Source: Ruminococcus sp. UBA4385 (GTDB lineage Bacteria; Bacillota_A; Clostridia; Oscillospirales; Ruminococcaceae). Taken from it: a stretch of DNA of 32,861 nucleotides. The DNA lies in contig DGRP01000033.1 of assembly GCA_002391065.1 (NCBI GenBank), positions 1 through 32,861 of the forward strand. Direction: 5' to 3'. The translations under genes and the position numbers were made by a program. Positions 14,580 to 22,090 of the stretch are shown here, in pieces; the stretch's first letter is position 1; each line of letters starts with the position of its first letter. The notes under the pieces were generated by a model. The model was given only the letters and a program-made list of their open reading frames with translations. It made no database searches and was not told the origin of the DNA.

Positions 14580-15383
14580 ATGAAGAAAAGTATAGTTGCT
14601 CTCGGGCTTGCGGCGGCACTTACGGGCTGCTCGGCTTCGGCTCGGACGGAGATGCAGTCTCAGCCTGCTGTAGAGGAGCTCAGAGCTGAAATAAAGGGTC
14701 TTGACAGCCTCTCACATGAGAAGATAGGCTACGGACAGGGTGTTGAGGTCGATGAGTATAACGTACCCGTAGGCGCTCTGAACGCTCAGAATGAGTACGG
14801 CTCACAAGGGCTTATAGCTATGAATAAGGACGACAGAATAAGCCTGACCTTCGATCAGGGCTATGAGAACGGCTACACAGCAAAGATACTCGACACACTT
14901 AAAGAAAAGGGTGTAAAGGCAACATTCTTTGTTGTTCAGGACTACGCAGAGCGCAATCCCGAGCTTGTTCGGCGTATGATAGATGAAGGACACACTGTCG
15001 GCAATCACTCTGTTCACCACCTATCCATGCCCGAGCTTGACTATGATAAGTGCCGTGAGGAAATAATGGGCTTTCACAATTATATGCTTGAACACTTCAA
15101 CTATGAAATGAACCTGTTCAGACCGCCGATGGGCGAATTTTCAGAGTATTCCCTCGCAGTTGCAAAGGAGTGCGGATATGATACAGTGCTCTGGAGCTTT
15201 GCCTATGCTGACTGGGACACAAACGCTCAGCCCGACCCCGATACCGCCCTTGATAAGATAGTATCCTCTGCACATAAGGGCGCAGTATACCTTTTGCACA
15301 GCGTATCCGAGACCAACGCAGAAATCCTCGGACAGGTCATCGACGGCATACGGGCAAATGGCTTTGAATTTAACGAGCTGTAA
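14580..15383 (+). CDS. pdaA: PdaA-like polysaccharide deacetylase lipoprotein
   Basis: A 267-residue NodB-family deacetylase, most like PdaA, which removes acetyl groups from peptidoglycan muramic acid on the way to muramic delta-lactam in spore cortex. A lipoprotein signal ends at Cys17 (LTGC). The NodB domain spans about 87-255: motif 1 TFDQGYENGY with Asp92, motif 2 HSVHH with His143 and His147, motif 3 RPPMGEFS, and the late LLHSVS motif with His240. Position 93 is Gln where most NodB enzymes have Asp; PdaA proteins also differ there (Asn, from memory). CGGAGG precedes the ATG. Lipid anchoring suggests action outside the membrane. Whether the organism sporulates cannot be told. Confidence 0.9.
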   Translation: MKKSIVALGLAAALTGCSASARTEMQSQPAVEELRAEIKGLDSLSHEKIGYGQGVEVDEYNVPVGALNAQNEYGSQGLIAMNKDDRISLTFDQGYENGYTAKILDTLKEKGVKATFFVVQDYAERNPELVRRMIDEGHTVGNHSVHHLSMPELDYDKCREEIMGFHNYMLEHFNYEMNLFRPPMGEFSEYSLAVAKECGYDTVLWSFAYADWDTNAQPDPDTALDKIVSSAHKGAVYLLHSVSETNAEILGQVIDGIRANGFEFNEL

Positions 15384-15424
15384 AAAAAAGAACTGCCGTC
15401 CCGATTGGGACGACAGTCTTTTTG
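15382..15424. terminator. Bidirectional terminator between pdaA and the lipoprotein gene
   Basis: GAACTGCCGTCCC (15390-15402) pairs with GGGACGACAGTC (15407-15418), with one mismatch. A-rich sequence on the left and a T-run on the right let it serve both convergent genes. Confidence 0.88.
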
Positions 15425-15454
15425 CAATTATTTAAGGTATTATACATGTAAGCT

Positions 15455-15940
15455 TTATTCAGTAACAGCGTATGTTTCCGTAACTGTCTCAGACCATGCG
15501 GGAGATTTCTCTGTCTCGATAAGCTTATATCCTTCGCCGTTATCAAACCAGAGCTTCTCAGCCTCAACAGCTCTTGCTATCTTTCCGACGTAGAGCGTTT
15601 CGTCTTTCTTCTGATCATATACGCAAAAAACATAACAGTCAGCATTTTCTACCTTCTCCTCTCCGACATATCCGTAAAGCCTCTTGAAGCCCTTATCTAT
15701 AGGACAGACATTCTTCAGCTCTTCAACTCCGAAATTGAACGCTTCAACAGCCTCGTTCGGAATCTTTACGAACTCAGTCTTATCGGGGAGCTCGGTAATA
15801 ACGTTTTTCTCAACTACAGGCTCTGCCGCATCAGCAGCGACTACAGCCTTGTCAGCAGCCTTTTTGACATTCTTTGCGGAACAGCCCCCAAGACAGACAA
15901 CAGACATTACTGCCGCAGCTACAATTATTGCAGCCTTCAT
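15455..15940 (-). CDS. Small lipoprotein of unknown function
   Basis: I do not recognise a family. The 161-residue protein has a lipoprotein signal with Cys20 (LGGC), an Ala/Lys/Val-rich linker to about residue 50, and a compact domain (about 55-160) with VEAFNFGVEEL, YVFCVYDQKKDETLYVG and a repeated Thr/Glu/Val end. The CVYDQKKDETLYVGKIAR stretch looks like a beta hairpin. GAGGAGAG lies just before the ATG. It has its own promoter and shares a bidirectional terminator with pdaA. Likely exposed at the outer face of the membrane. Confidence 0.75.
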   Translation of the reverse strand: MKAAIIVAAAVMSVVCLGGCSAKNVKKAADKAVVAADAAEPVVEKNVITELPDKTEFVKIPNEAVEAFNFGVEELKNVCPIDKGFKRLYGYVGEEKVENADCYVFCVYDQKKDETLYVGKIARAVEAEKLWFDNGEGYKLIETEKSPAWSETVTETYAVTE

Positions 15941-16008
15941 TTTTACTCTCCTCTTTTCAAAATATAACCTTCATGATAAAAACACATTAACTTCCCTTAC
16001 CAAATTGC

Positions 16009-16037
16009 ATTATATCACTCTTTTTCACCCCTGTAAA
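16009..16037 (-). promoter_or_regulatory. Promoter of the 161-residue lipoprotein
   Basis: On the minus strand, TTTACA (plus 16032-16037) and TATAAT (16009-16014) with a 17-nt spacer. Confidence 0.8.
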
Positions 16038-16055
16038 GGGTTTGTACCGTTTCGC

Positions 16056-16098
16056 AATAAAAAATCCCGATTATGACGAAACATCACAATCGGGTTCT
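16056..16098 (-). terminator. Terminator of the APH-fold gene
   Basis: CCCGATT (16066-16072) pairs with AATCGGG (16088-16094); the minus strand then runs into a T-rich tail (A-run at about 16059-16064). It lies about 65 bp past the stop, so the post-stop element at 16110-16149 is inside the transcript. Confidence 0.82.
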
Positions 16099-16109
16099 TA
16101 AAATTTTTA

Positions 16110-16149
16110 TACGTTTTACACAACAAACGGTTACATTTTTGTAACAGAA
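16110..16149 (-). other. Post-stop sequence element, copy 2
   Basis: Read on the minus strand: TTCTGTTACAAAAATGT (16149-16133), a 9-nt spacer, then TTGTGTAAAACGTA (16123-16110). It matches copy 1 at 13867-13907 in both blocks and in spacing, except for one A fewer. It starts ten bases past the stop of the APH-fold gene. In this copy GTTACA and TGTAAC can also form a small hairpin. Confidence 0.6.
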
Positions 16150-16159
16150 TTACCAAAGA

Positions 16160-16918
16160 TTAGTCGTAGTCAACCACGTCTATCCACTTCATAAGAAGCT
16201 CTTTTTCATTCTCGATGCCCTTATCAAGCTGCGCTGCCGCAACTATCGGAAGCCATGCCTGTACATAGTGCTTTGATGTTCCCGTCTTCATGCAGTATTT
16301 CTCAAGATATGCCTCTGCAATATCGGGCATATTCAGACACAGCAGCAGATAAGTCCTTGCAACATCGGCAGAAGCATTTCCCTGCCTTGCAGAGCCCCAG
16401 TCAATAACATAAGTGCCCTCGTCATTAATGATAACGTTCTTCGGCTCAAAATTGCCGTGGCAAAGCTTTATGTGCTTCGGCATTGAATCAAGCCTCATAA
16501 GAAGTTCATATTTTTTTATCTCATCAATTGCGCCAAGCCCCTTTATCTGCCTTGTCATCTTATCCTTGAGCTTTGAAAGCAGCGGCATATACTGCGCATG
16601 GATCTCAGTCTGTATCTCAATAAAACGGTCAAGATAAAACTCCCTCTTGTCAGGGTTTTCGTCCATAAGCTGCTGCATGGTCTTGCCCTCGATCCAGTCC
16701 ATTGTCATTGACCAGTTACCCTCAATTACGGAAACCTCTCTGACCACAGGCATTTTTATAAACGAGTTCACAAGAGTAGTCTCGCACCTTGCATGGGTGA
16801 GTGCAGCATACAGACACTTCTCTTTATACTGAGCTCCCTTATATATTCTGACAGCCTTGTCTCCGTCCTGATAAATATCATAGATCTCGCTTGAAGCTAT
16901 AAATCTTTTGTCTCCCAT
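16160..16918 (-). CDS. APH-fold phosphotransferase-like protein with altered catalytic residue
   Basis: A 252-residue protein of the aminoglycoside phosphotransferase/choline kinase fold. The N-lobe (about 1-75) has a possible nucleotide lysine near KAVRIYK, then the hinge WIEGKT. The C-lobe shows the Brenner-type motif as LCHGNFEPKN (about 152-161) and the metal motif VIDWGSAR (about 171-178). The canonical motif is HGDxxxxN, so the catalytic base Asp is Asn156 here, while the other Asn and the DW motif are kept. It may be weakly active or a pseudokinase. Nothing suggests antibiotic resistance. The start at 16918 follows AGGAGG; an ATG at 16939 precedes the ribosome site. Single gene with its own promoter and terminator. 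Confidence 0.82.
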   Translation of the reverse strand: MGDKRFIASSEIYDIYQDGDKAVRIYKGAQYKEKCLYAALTHARCETTLVNSFIKMPVVREVSVIEGNWSMTMDWIEGKTMQQLMDENPDKREFYLDRFIEIQTEIHAQYMPLLSKLKDKMTRQIKGLGAIDEIKKYELLMRLDSMPKHIKLCHGNFEPKNVIINDEGTYVIDWGSARQGNASADVARTYLLLCLNMPDIAEAYLEKYCMKTGTSKHYVQAWLPIVAAAQLDKGIENEKELLMKWIDVVDYD

Positions 16919-16978
16919 TTGTCTGCCTCCTGATAACAAAATTTCACAGAAACTATACTAAGCTCTGCACTTATGTTT

Positions 16979-17007
16979 ATTATAACCACACTTCGCTTGT
17001 TTGTCAA
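16979..17007 (-). promoter_or_regulatory. Promoter of the APH-fold gene
   Basis: On the minus strand, TTGACA (plus 17002-17007) and TATAAT (16979-16984) with a 17-nt spacer; full consensus at both boxes. Confidence 0.88.
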
Positions 17008-17093
17008 GCATTTTTTCGTTAAAATCACAAATGTTAAACTTACATATAAATATATTTTACACTTTTTTAATACACTAAGTTTCAGACACCTTA

Positions 17094-17122
17094 TTTACAA
17101 AGCTTTTAAGCCGTGTTATAAT
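17094..17122 (+). promoter_or_regulatory. adhE: Upstream promoter P1 of adhE
   Basis: TTTACA (17094-17099) and TATAAT (17117-17122) with a 17-nt spacer. The expected start lies at about 17129, the first base of the hairpin AGACCTTT/AAAGGTCT (17129-17136 with 17153-17160). A P1 transcript would therefore begin with this hairpin. Confidence 0.65.
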
Positions 17123-17192
17123 AAAAAGAGACCTTTATATATTGTGCATAAGAAAGGTCTTAAATCAAGCTGCAAAATGGTAAGATAAAAGA

Positions 17193-17221
17193 TTGACAAA
17201 AAAATAACAATTTGGTATAAT
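17193..17221 (+). promoter_or_regulatory. adhE: Promoter P2 of adhE with candidate Rex site
   Basis: TTGACA (17193-17198) and TATAAT (17216-17221) with a 17-nt spacer. The 18 bases at 17193-17210, TTGACAAAAAAATAACAA, match the published Rex consensus TTGTTAANNNNTTAACAA at 11 of 14 fixed positions. Rex is a NADH-sensing repressor that commonly controls adhE in Clostridia, so binding here would block the -35 box when NADH is low. Confidence 0.7.
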
Positions 17222-17277
17222 ATTATTGAAGTAAGAATATCAAAGCCTTTAAGGCAAAAATTTCGGGAGGGATCGCT

Positions 17278-19887
17278 ATGGTCAATTATGTGGATTCTGT
17301 AGAGACTCTGGAGAAGAAAATAGCTGAGGTAAGAGAGGCACAGGAAAAGTTCTCTCACTACACTCAGGAACAGGTCGATAAGATCTTTCAGGCAGCTGCG
17401 ATAGCTGCAAACAAGGCAAGGATACCCCTTGCTAAAATGGCTGTCGAGGAGACAGGCATGGGCATAGTTGAGGACAAGGTCATCAAGAACAACTATGCTG
17501 CCGAGCACATCTACAACAAATACAAAAACGAAATCACCTGCGGTGTTTTTGAAGAGAACTCCGCATTCGGTACAACAAGGCTTTATGAGCCTGTCGGTGT
17601 TATCGGAGCAGTTATCCCTACCACTAATCCAACTTCAACTGCGATATTCAAAACGCTTATCTGCTTAAAGACAAGAAACGGCATTATCATCTCCCCTCAC
17701 CCAAGGGCTAAGAACTCCACTATCGAGGCTGCAAGGATAGTTTACGAGGCAGCTGTAGAGGCAGGAGCTCCCGAGGGTATCATAGGCTGGATAGATGTGC
17801 CGAGCCTTGACATGACGAACCTCGTTATGAAGGAAACGGATCTTATACTTGCGACCGGCGGCCCGGGAATGGTAAAGGCTGCATATTCATCGGGAACACC
17901 TGCCCTCGGAGTTGGTGCAGGAAACGCTTCAGCAATCATAGATCCTTCCGCTGACATAACCTGTGCAGTAAGCTCGATAATGCACTCAAAGACCTTCGAC
18001 AACGGCATGATCTGCGCTACGGAGCAGACAGTCATCGTTGACAAGAGTATTTACTCGGCTGTTAAGAAGGAGTTCAAGGCAAGGGGAGCATACTTCCTCA
18101 ATGATGAAGAGGCTGACAAGATAAGAGAGACTATGCTTATAAACGGCTCGGTAAATGCGAAGATCGTCGGCAAAAGACCATTTGAGATAGCTAAGCTTGC
18201 AGGCTTTGAGGTAGACGAGAACGTAAAAGTTCTTATCGGTGAGGCTACAAGGACCGACCGTGACGAAGCATTCGGTCATGAGAAGCTCACTACTATCCTC
18301 GGTATGTACAAGGCAAAGGACTTTGACAATGCGCTCGATATAGCAGATGCTCTGCTTCACAATAACGGCGGACTCGGACATACATCAGTTCTCTGGATAG
18401 ACAACGTGAACGAACGTGAGAAGCTTATGAAGTTTGCAGAGAGAATGAAGACCTGCCGTCTGATAATCAACACACCGTCATCGCTTGGCGGTATCGGAGA
18501 TCTTTACAACTTCGACTTTGCTCCGTCACTTACACTTGGCTGCGGCTCGTGGGGCGGCAACTCAGTTTCCGAGAACGTTGGCATAAAGCACCTGCTTAAC
18601 ATCAAAACAGTAGTCGAGAGGAGAGAAAATATGCTTTGGTTCAGATCCCCCGAGAAGGTTTATTTCAAGAAGGGCTGTCTGCCTGTTGCACTTGATGAAC
18701 TGAAAAACGTTATGGGCAAAAAGAGAGCCTTCATCGTTACCGACAGCTTCCTCTACAAGAATGGCTATACAAAGTGCATAACCGATAAGCTCGATCAGCT
18801 CGGCATTACTCACGAGACATTCTTTAACGTGGCTCCCGACCCGACTCTGAGCTGTGCGCTTGAAGGTACAAAGGCTATGACCGCTTTCGAGCCCGATGTA
18901 ATAATTGCTCTCGGCGGCGGCTCGGCTATGGACGCTGCAAAGATCATGTGGGTACTTTATGAGCACCCCGATGCTGACTTTATGGATATGGCGATGCGCT
19001 TCATAGATATAAGAAAGAGAGTTTATACCTTCCCGAAAATGGGTATTAAGGCTAAATTTGTAGCTATACCTACCTCATCGGGTACCGGCTCGGAGGTAAC
19101 GCCCTTTGCTGTCATCACCGATGATAAGACGGGACACAAGTATCCTCTTGCCGACTATGAGCTCATGCCTAATATGGCTATCGTTGACACCGATCTAATG
19201 ATGTCTGCACCTAAGGGACTTACCTGCGCATCGGGACTTGATGCTATGGTACACGCTCTTGAGGCTTACGCATCTGTTATGGCTACAGACTTCACTGACG
19301 GTCTTGCACTGAGAGCATTAAAGCTTACCTTTGACAATCTGCTGGAGTGCGTTGAGAACGGACAGACTGCCGTTAAGGCAAGAGAGAATATGGCTCATGC
19401 AGCAACTATGGCAGGTATGGCATTTGCAAATGCTTTCCTCGGTATAGGACATTCGCTTGCGCATAAGCTGGGCGCTTATCATCATCTGCCTCACGGTATC
19501 TGCTGTGCCCTTGTTATTGAGAACGTTATGCGCTTCAATGCTAACCCTGTTCCGAGAAAGATGGGTACATTCTCGCAGTACGATCACCCTCACACATTAG
19601 AGCGTTATGTTGAGGTTGCAAATTCACTCGGTATCTTCGGAAAGAACGATAAGGACACCTTTGAGCAGCTCTTAAAGAAAATAGCTAAGCTTAAAGAGGA
19701 CACAGGCTGCAAGAGAACTATAGCTGACTACGGTATCAGCGAGGAGGACTTCCTGTCGACCCTCGACCAGATGTCAGAGGACGCCTTTGACGACCAGTGT
19801 ACAGGAGCAAACCCACGCTATCCGCTGATTTCGGAGCTCAGGGATATTTACCTTGCGTGCTACTATGGCACAGAGTATAAGGGATAA
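17278..19887 (+). CDS. adhE: Bifunctional acetaldehyde-CoA/alcohol dehydrogenase
   Basis: An 869-residue fusion enzyme that reduces acetyl-CoA to acetaldehyde and then to ethanol, oxidising two NADH. The N-terminal aldehyde dehydrogenase half (about 1-440) has the catalytic Cys246 in NGMICATEQ and the GVGAGN motif. The C-terminal iron alcohol dehydrogenase half (about 455-869) has the nucleotide motif GGGSAMDAAK and the iron ligands in GLDAMVHALEAY, GIGHSLAHKLGAYHH and the HG that follows. Such proteins form helical filaments (spirosomes). AGGGAGGGATC precedes the ATG. Two promoters and a candidate Rex site lie upstream, fitting redox control in a fermenting anaerobe. Confidence 0.98.
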   Translation: MVNYVDSVETLEKKIAEVREAQEKFSHYTQEQVDKIFQAAAIAANKARIPLAKMAVEETGMGIVEDKVIKNNYAAEHIYNKYKNEITCGVFEENSAFGTTRLYEPVGVIGAVIPTTNPTSTAIFKTLICLKTRNGIIISPHPRAKNSTIEAARIVYEAAVEAGAPEGIIGWIDVPSLDMTNLVMKETDLILATGGPGMVKAAYSSGTPALGVGAGNASAIIDPSADITCAVSSIMHSKTFDNGMICATEQTVIVDKSIYSAVKKEFKARGAYFLNDEEADKIRETMLINGSVNAKIVGKRPFEIAKLAGFEVDENVKVLIGEATRTDRDEAFGHEKLTTILGMYKAKDFDNALDIADALLHNNGGLGHTSVLWIDNVNEREKLMKFAERMKTCRLIINTPSSLGGIGDLYNFDFAPSLTLGCGSWGGNSVSENVGIKHLLNIKTVVERRENMLWFRSPEKVYFKKGCLPVALDELKNVMGKKRAFIVTDSFLYKNGYTKCITDKLDQLGITHETFFNVAPDPTLSCALEGTKAMTAFEPDVIIALGGGSAMDAAKIMWVLYEHPDADFMDMAMRFIDIRKRVYTFPKMGIKAKFVAIPTSSGTGSEVTPFAVITDDKTGHKYPLADYELMPNMAIVDTDLMMSAPKGLTCASGLDAMVHALEAYASVMATDFTDGLALRALKLTFDNLLECVENGQTAVKARENMAHAATMAGMAFANAFLGIGHSLAHKLGAYHHLPHGICCALVIENVMRFNANPVPRKMGTFSQYDHPHTLERYVEVANSLGIFGKNDKDTFEQLLKKIAKLKEDTGCKRTIADYGISEEDFLSTLDQMSEDAFDDQCTGANPRYPLISELRDIYLACYYGTEYKG

Positions 19888-19895
19888 AAAGACTA

Positions 19896-19926
19896 AAATG
19901 CCTCGCTGTAAAAAGCGAGGCATTTT
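19896..19926. terminator. Bidirectional terminator between adhE and the carboxypeptidase gene
   Basis: AATGCCTCGCT pairs with AGCGAGGCATT around a GTAAAA loop, with A-rich and T-rich flanks. It closes adhE and the convergent minus-strand operon, ending right at the last codon of the latter. Confidence 0.9.
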
Positions 19927-21321
19927 TTATTTCAGATATTTCTTCTGTGCTATCACCACATAAATTATAGTATATGCCGCACATAGCACGAATACGATTA
20001 TAAGCGTTGTCCTGAACACTCCCGAGCTGAAATAGCTCTTTGCTATCTTCACCTTTTCCTTTACTCCCGAGCGTTCCACTTTTGTTGTGGACACAAGATC
20101 GACAGTTGCTATCTTCTTGCCCTTGTAGAACAGTTCAAGCTTTCCGAGCACATCTCCGACCTCTACAGGTGCTATGATATTATCGTAAACTGTAATCTTT
20201 TTCTCAATGTCCTTCATCTTGACGTAGTACGGCCACAGCCTTGTGAAGCCCTCCGCAGGCTTCAGGTTTGCATAGTCCTTGTCGCTTCCGTAGGAGACCT
20301 TAGCTTCGGTTATCTCACTGTTCTTGTCGATAAAGTCAGTTGCCACAAGGCTTTGGAAAGCCCAGTCATAAAGGTGAATATGGTCAAGCATATTGTAGTA
20401 GACCTCATCATCTGCGTATAGCGATTCGGGCTCATCTATGCCCTTCTGCTCGTCCTCGGCAAGCTTCTCCATAGGAGCTCCCATAGTAACTATCAGATAT
20501 CTCAGACCCTCGTCCTCACAGTATGAGGCAAGGCAGCGGCCTGCAGCGTCAAGAGTTCCCGTCTTGATACCCTTGACCGTATCATAGTAGTAATCATAGT
20601 ACGGCGAGATAAGCAGGTTAGTATTGTAAATGTCGGTGCCCTCGGGGTGAAATTCCGTTGCTCCTAAAGTGTACTCTGTCATAGCAACTATCTCGCAGAA
20701 CAGCGGATATTTTTCTATCGCATATTGGCAAAGCATTGCAATATCACGGCAGCTCGAATAGTTCTGGCTTGTAATGTAGCCGTGAGCATTAGAGAAGTGC
20801 GTGTGCTCCATTTTAAGCTCCGCTGCCTTATCATTCATCATCTGAGCAAATTCCGCAAGCGAATCAGCAAGGTTCAGTGCAATGATATTTGCAGCCTCGC
20901 AGGAGGACGGCAGCATAAGTGCCGCCAGCAGATCATAGGCTGTGACCTCCTCGCCCGGCTGTATATCAGCGGTAGAGGCTCCCGTTCCGTAGAGCTCATC
21001 AAAGGCTTCTGTGCCTGCGCTGTATTTTTCAGCCTTCATAGCCTCGGCATCACCGTCGAAGTGCTCAAGCAAAAGCACAGCAGTCATTATCTTTGTAAGC
21101 GATGCAGGCGATCTCTCCTCATCTGCATTTATCTGAACCAACGCCTCGCCCGTATCCATATCCATCATAAAGACAGCCTCGGAGTAGAGTCTCATATCAT
21201 CGAGCTTTCCGTCTCCGTCTTCATCTTTCTTCGGAGTAAATTCAAACGCCTGAACAGGTATACATGGCAGCATTATAACAGCCGCCAGCAAACCGCAGAC
21301 GATTCTTCTGAGTTTTTTCAA
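19927..21321 (-). CDS. Serine-type D-Ala-D-Ala carboxypeptidase (DacF/PBP5 class)
   Basis: A low-molecular-weight penicillin-binding protein that trims peptidoglycan side chains. I prefer the TTG start at 21321 (464 residues): it puts a signal peptide at the very N-terminus, follows GGAAGGA, and begins two bases after the upstream stop. An ATG at 21405 would add 28 charged residues before the signal. Motifs: SLTK (Ser74, Lys77), KTG (253-255), and in place of SxN the sequence SSC (139-141) within LPSSCEAAN. A C-terminal TM (about 437-460) anchors it, where E. coli PBP5 has an amphipathic helix. Last gene of a minus-strand series. Confidence 0.9.
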   Translation of the reverse strand: MKKLRRIVCGLLAAVIMLPCIPVQAFEFTPKKDEDGDGKLDDMRLYSEAVFMMDMDTGEALVQINADEERSPASLTKIMTAVLLLEHFDGDAEAMKAEKYSAGTEAFDELYGTGASTADIQPGEEVTAYDLLAALMLPSSCEAANIIALNLADSLAEFAQMMNDKAAELKMEHTHFSNAHGYITSQNYSSCRDIAMLCQYAIEKYPLFCEIVAMTEYTLGATEFHPEGTDIYNTNLLISPYYDYYYDTVKGIKTGTLDAAGRCLASYCEDEGLRYLIVTMGAPMEKLAEDEQKGIDEPESLYADDEVYYNMLDHIHLYDWAFQSLVATDFIDKNSEITEAKVSYGSDKDYANLKPAEGFTRLWPYYVKMKDIEKKITVYDNIIAPVEVGDVLGKLELFYKGKKIATVDLVSTTKVERSGVKEKVKIAKSYFSSGVFRTTLIIVFVLCAAYTIIYVVIAQKKYLK

Positions 21322-21323
21322 AT

Positions 21324-22073
21324 CTATTCTATCCTTCCGGGTATTTTTCTGTAAAGCTTGCTTCTTCCCTTTTTGCCTGAGCATTCGACCAGACCGAGGT
21401 AGCACAGCACATTAAGCTCCGACCTTGCAAGCTCGGTACTTATCCTGCATATCCTTCCGTAATCCTTTGAGGTAAACTCGGCAGGCAAGCCCTCCGGTAT
21501 CAGCCTTGCGTAATCCTCTGGTCTTTCAAACCAGACCTCATCTATAAGGGCTATCGGCACCCTGTCACAGCGTGAAGAGCCCCTCTTCCTGTTCTTCGAC
21601 CAACCGTTCAGATAGCGGATATCCTCGGCCTCGATAAGGCAGACACAAAGCTTAAAGCGTGGATTGTCAAGTGCGTACTTAATATCCGGGAGCTCAGCAA
21701 AAATATCATGGAGACTTGTTCTCCTCAGTGACTTGTGCCGTTCGGACAGCTCCCCTGTCTCAGGGTCGAGCCAGCGGACGTACTTCACAGGACAAAGAGG
21801 GTAAACCACCGTCACATCTGCGTATTCAAGAAATGCTTCAAGCTTTTTAACAAGGCGGAAAAACTGCCTTGTCTGTATCTCGATAATGCCGTTCTCTCCG
21901 CAGATATCGGCAACAAAGCTCCCGACCCTGATCTCCTGACTGTCAGAGTCGGGCTCAAAATAGGTTTTCAGTACAGCGTGCAGAGTTTTCTCTCCGAGCG
22001 TTCCTATGCCGTTTCGGGCTCTCTCGGCACCGACTATCTGCCCGCAGACCTCTGCAAATCTTAGCTTGTCCAA
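21324..22073 (-). CDS. Unrecognised protein with PD-(D/E)XK-like motif and winged-helix-like tail
   Basis: I cannot name a family with certainty. The 249-residue protein has an N-terminal part whose pattern fits a PD-(D/E)XK nuclease core: Glu28 in GEKT, Asp56 in FVADI, and Glu65-x-Gln67 in IIEIQTR, with a hydrophobic strand (about 85-92) after it. The centre has RYLNGWSKNRKRGS, and the last 55 residues look like a winged helix (YGRICRISTELARSELNVL). No signal peptide or TM. It lies between a foldase lipoprotein and the carboxypeptidase and is likely co-transcribed. Nuclease function is inference; it may bind DNA or RNA without cutting. Confidence 0.75.
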   Translation of the reverse strand: MDKLRFAEVCGQIVGAERARNGIGTLGEKTLHAVLKTYFEPDSDSQEIRVGSFVADICGENGIIEIQTRQFFRLVKKLEAFLEYADVTVVYPLCPVKYVRWLDPETGELSERHKSLRRTSLHDIFAELPDIKYALDNPRFKLCVCLIEAEDIRYLNGWSKNRKRGSSRCDRVPIALIDEVWFERPEDYARLIPEGLPAEFTSKDYGRICRISTELARSELNVLCYLGLVECSGKKGRSKLYRKIPGRIE

Positions 22074-22090
22074 GTCAGTTCCGTTTATTC

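Noticed and set aside
16160..16918. Aminoglycoside resistance gene
   Set aside because: Only the fold is shared; the catalytic Asp is missing and nothing in the context indicates resistance.
17020..17045. Second Rex-like site around GTTAAAATCACAAATGTTAAAC
   Set aside because: Half-sites do not align at Rex spacing; likely chance in AT-rich DNA.
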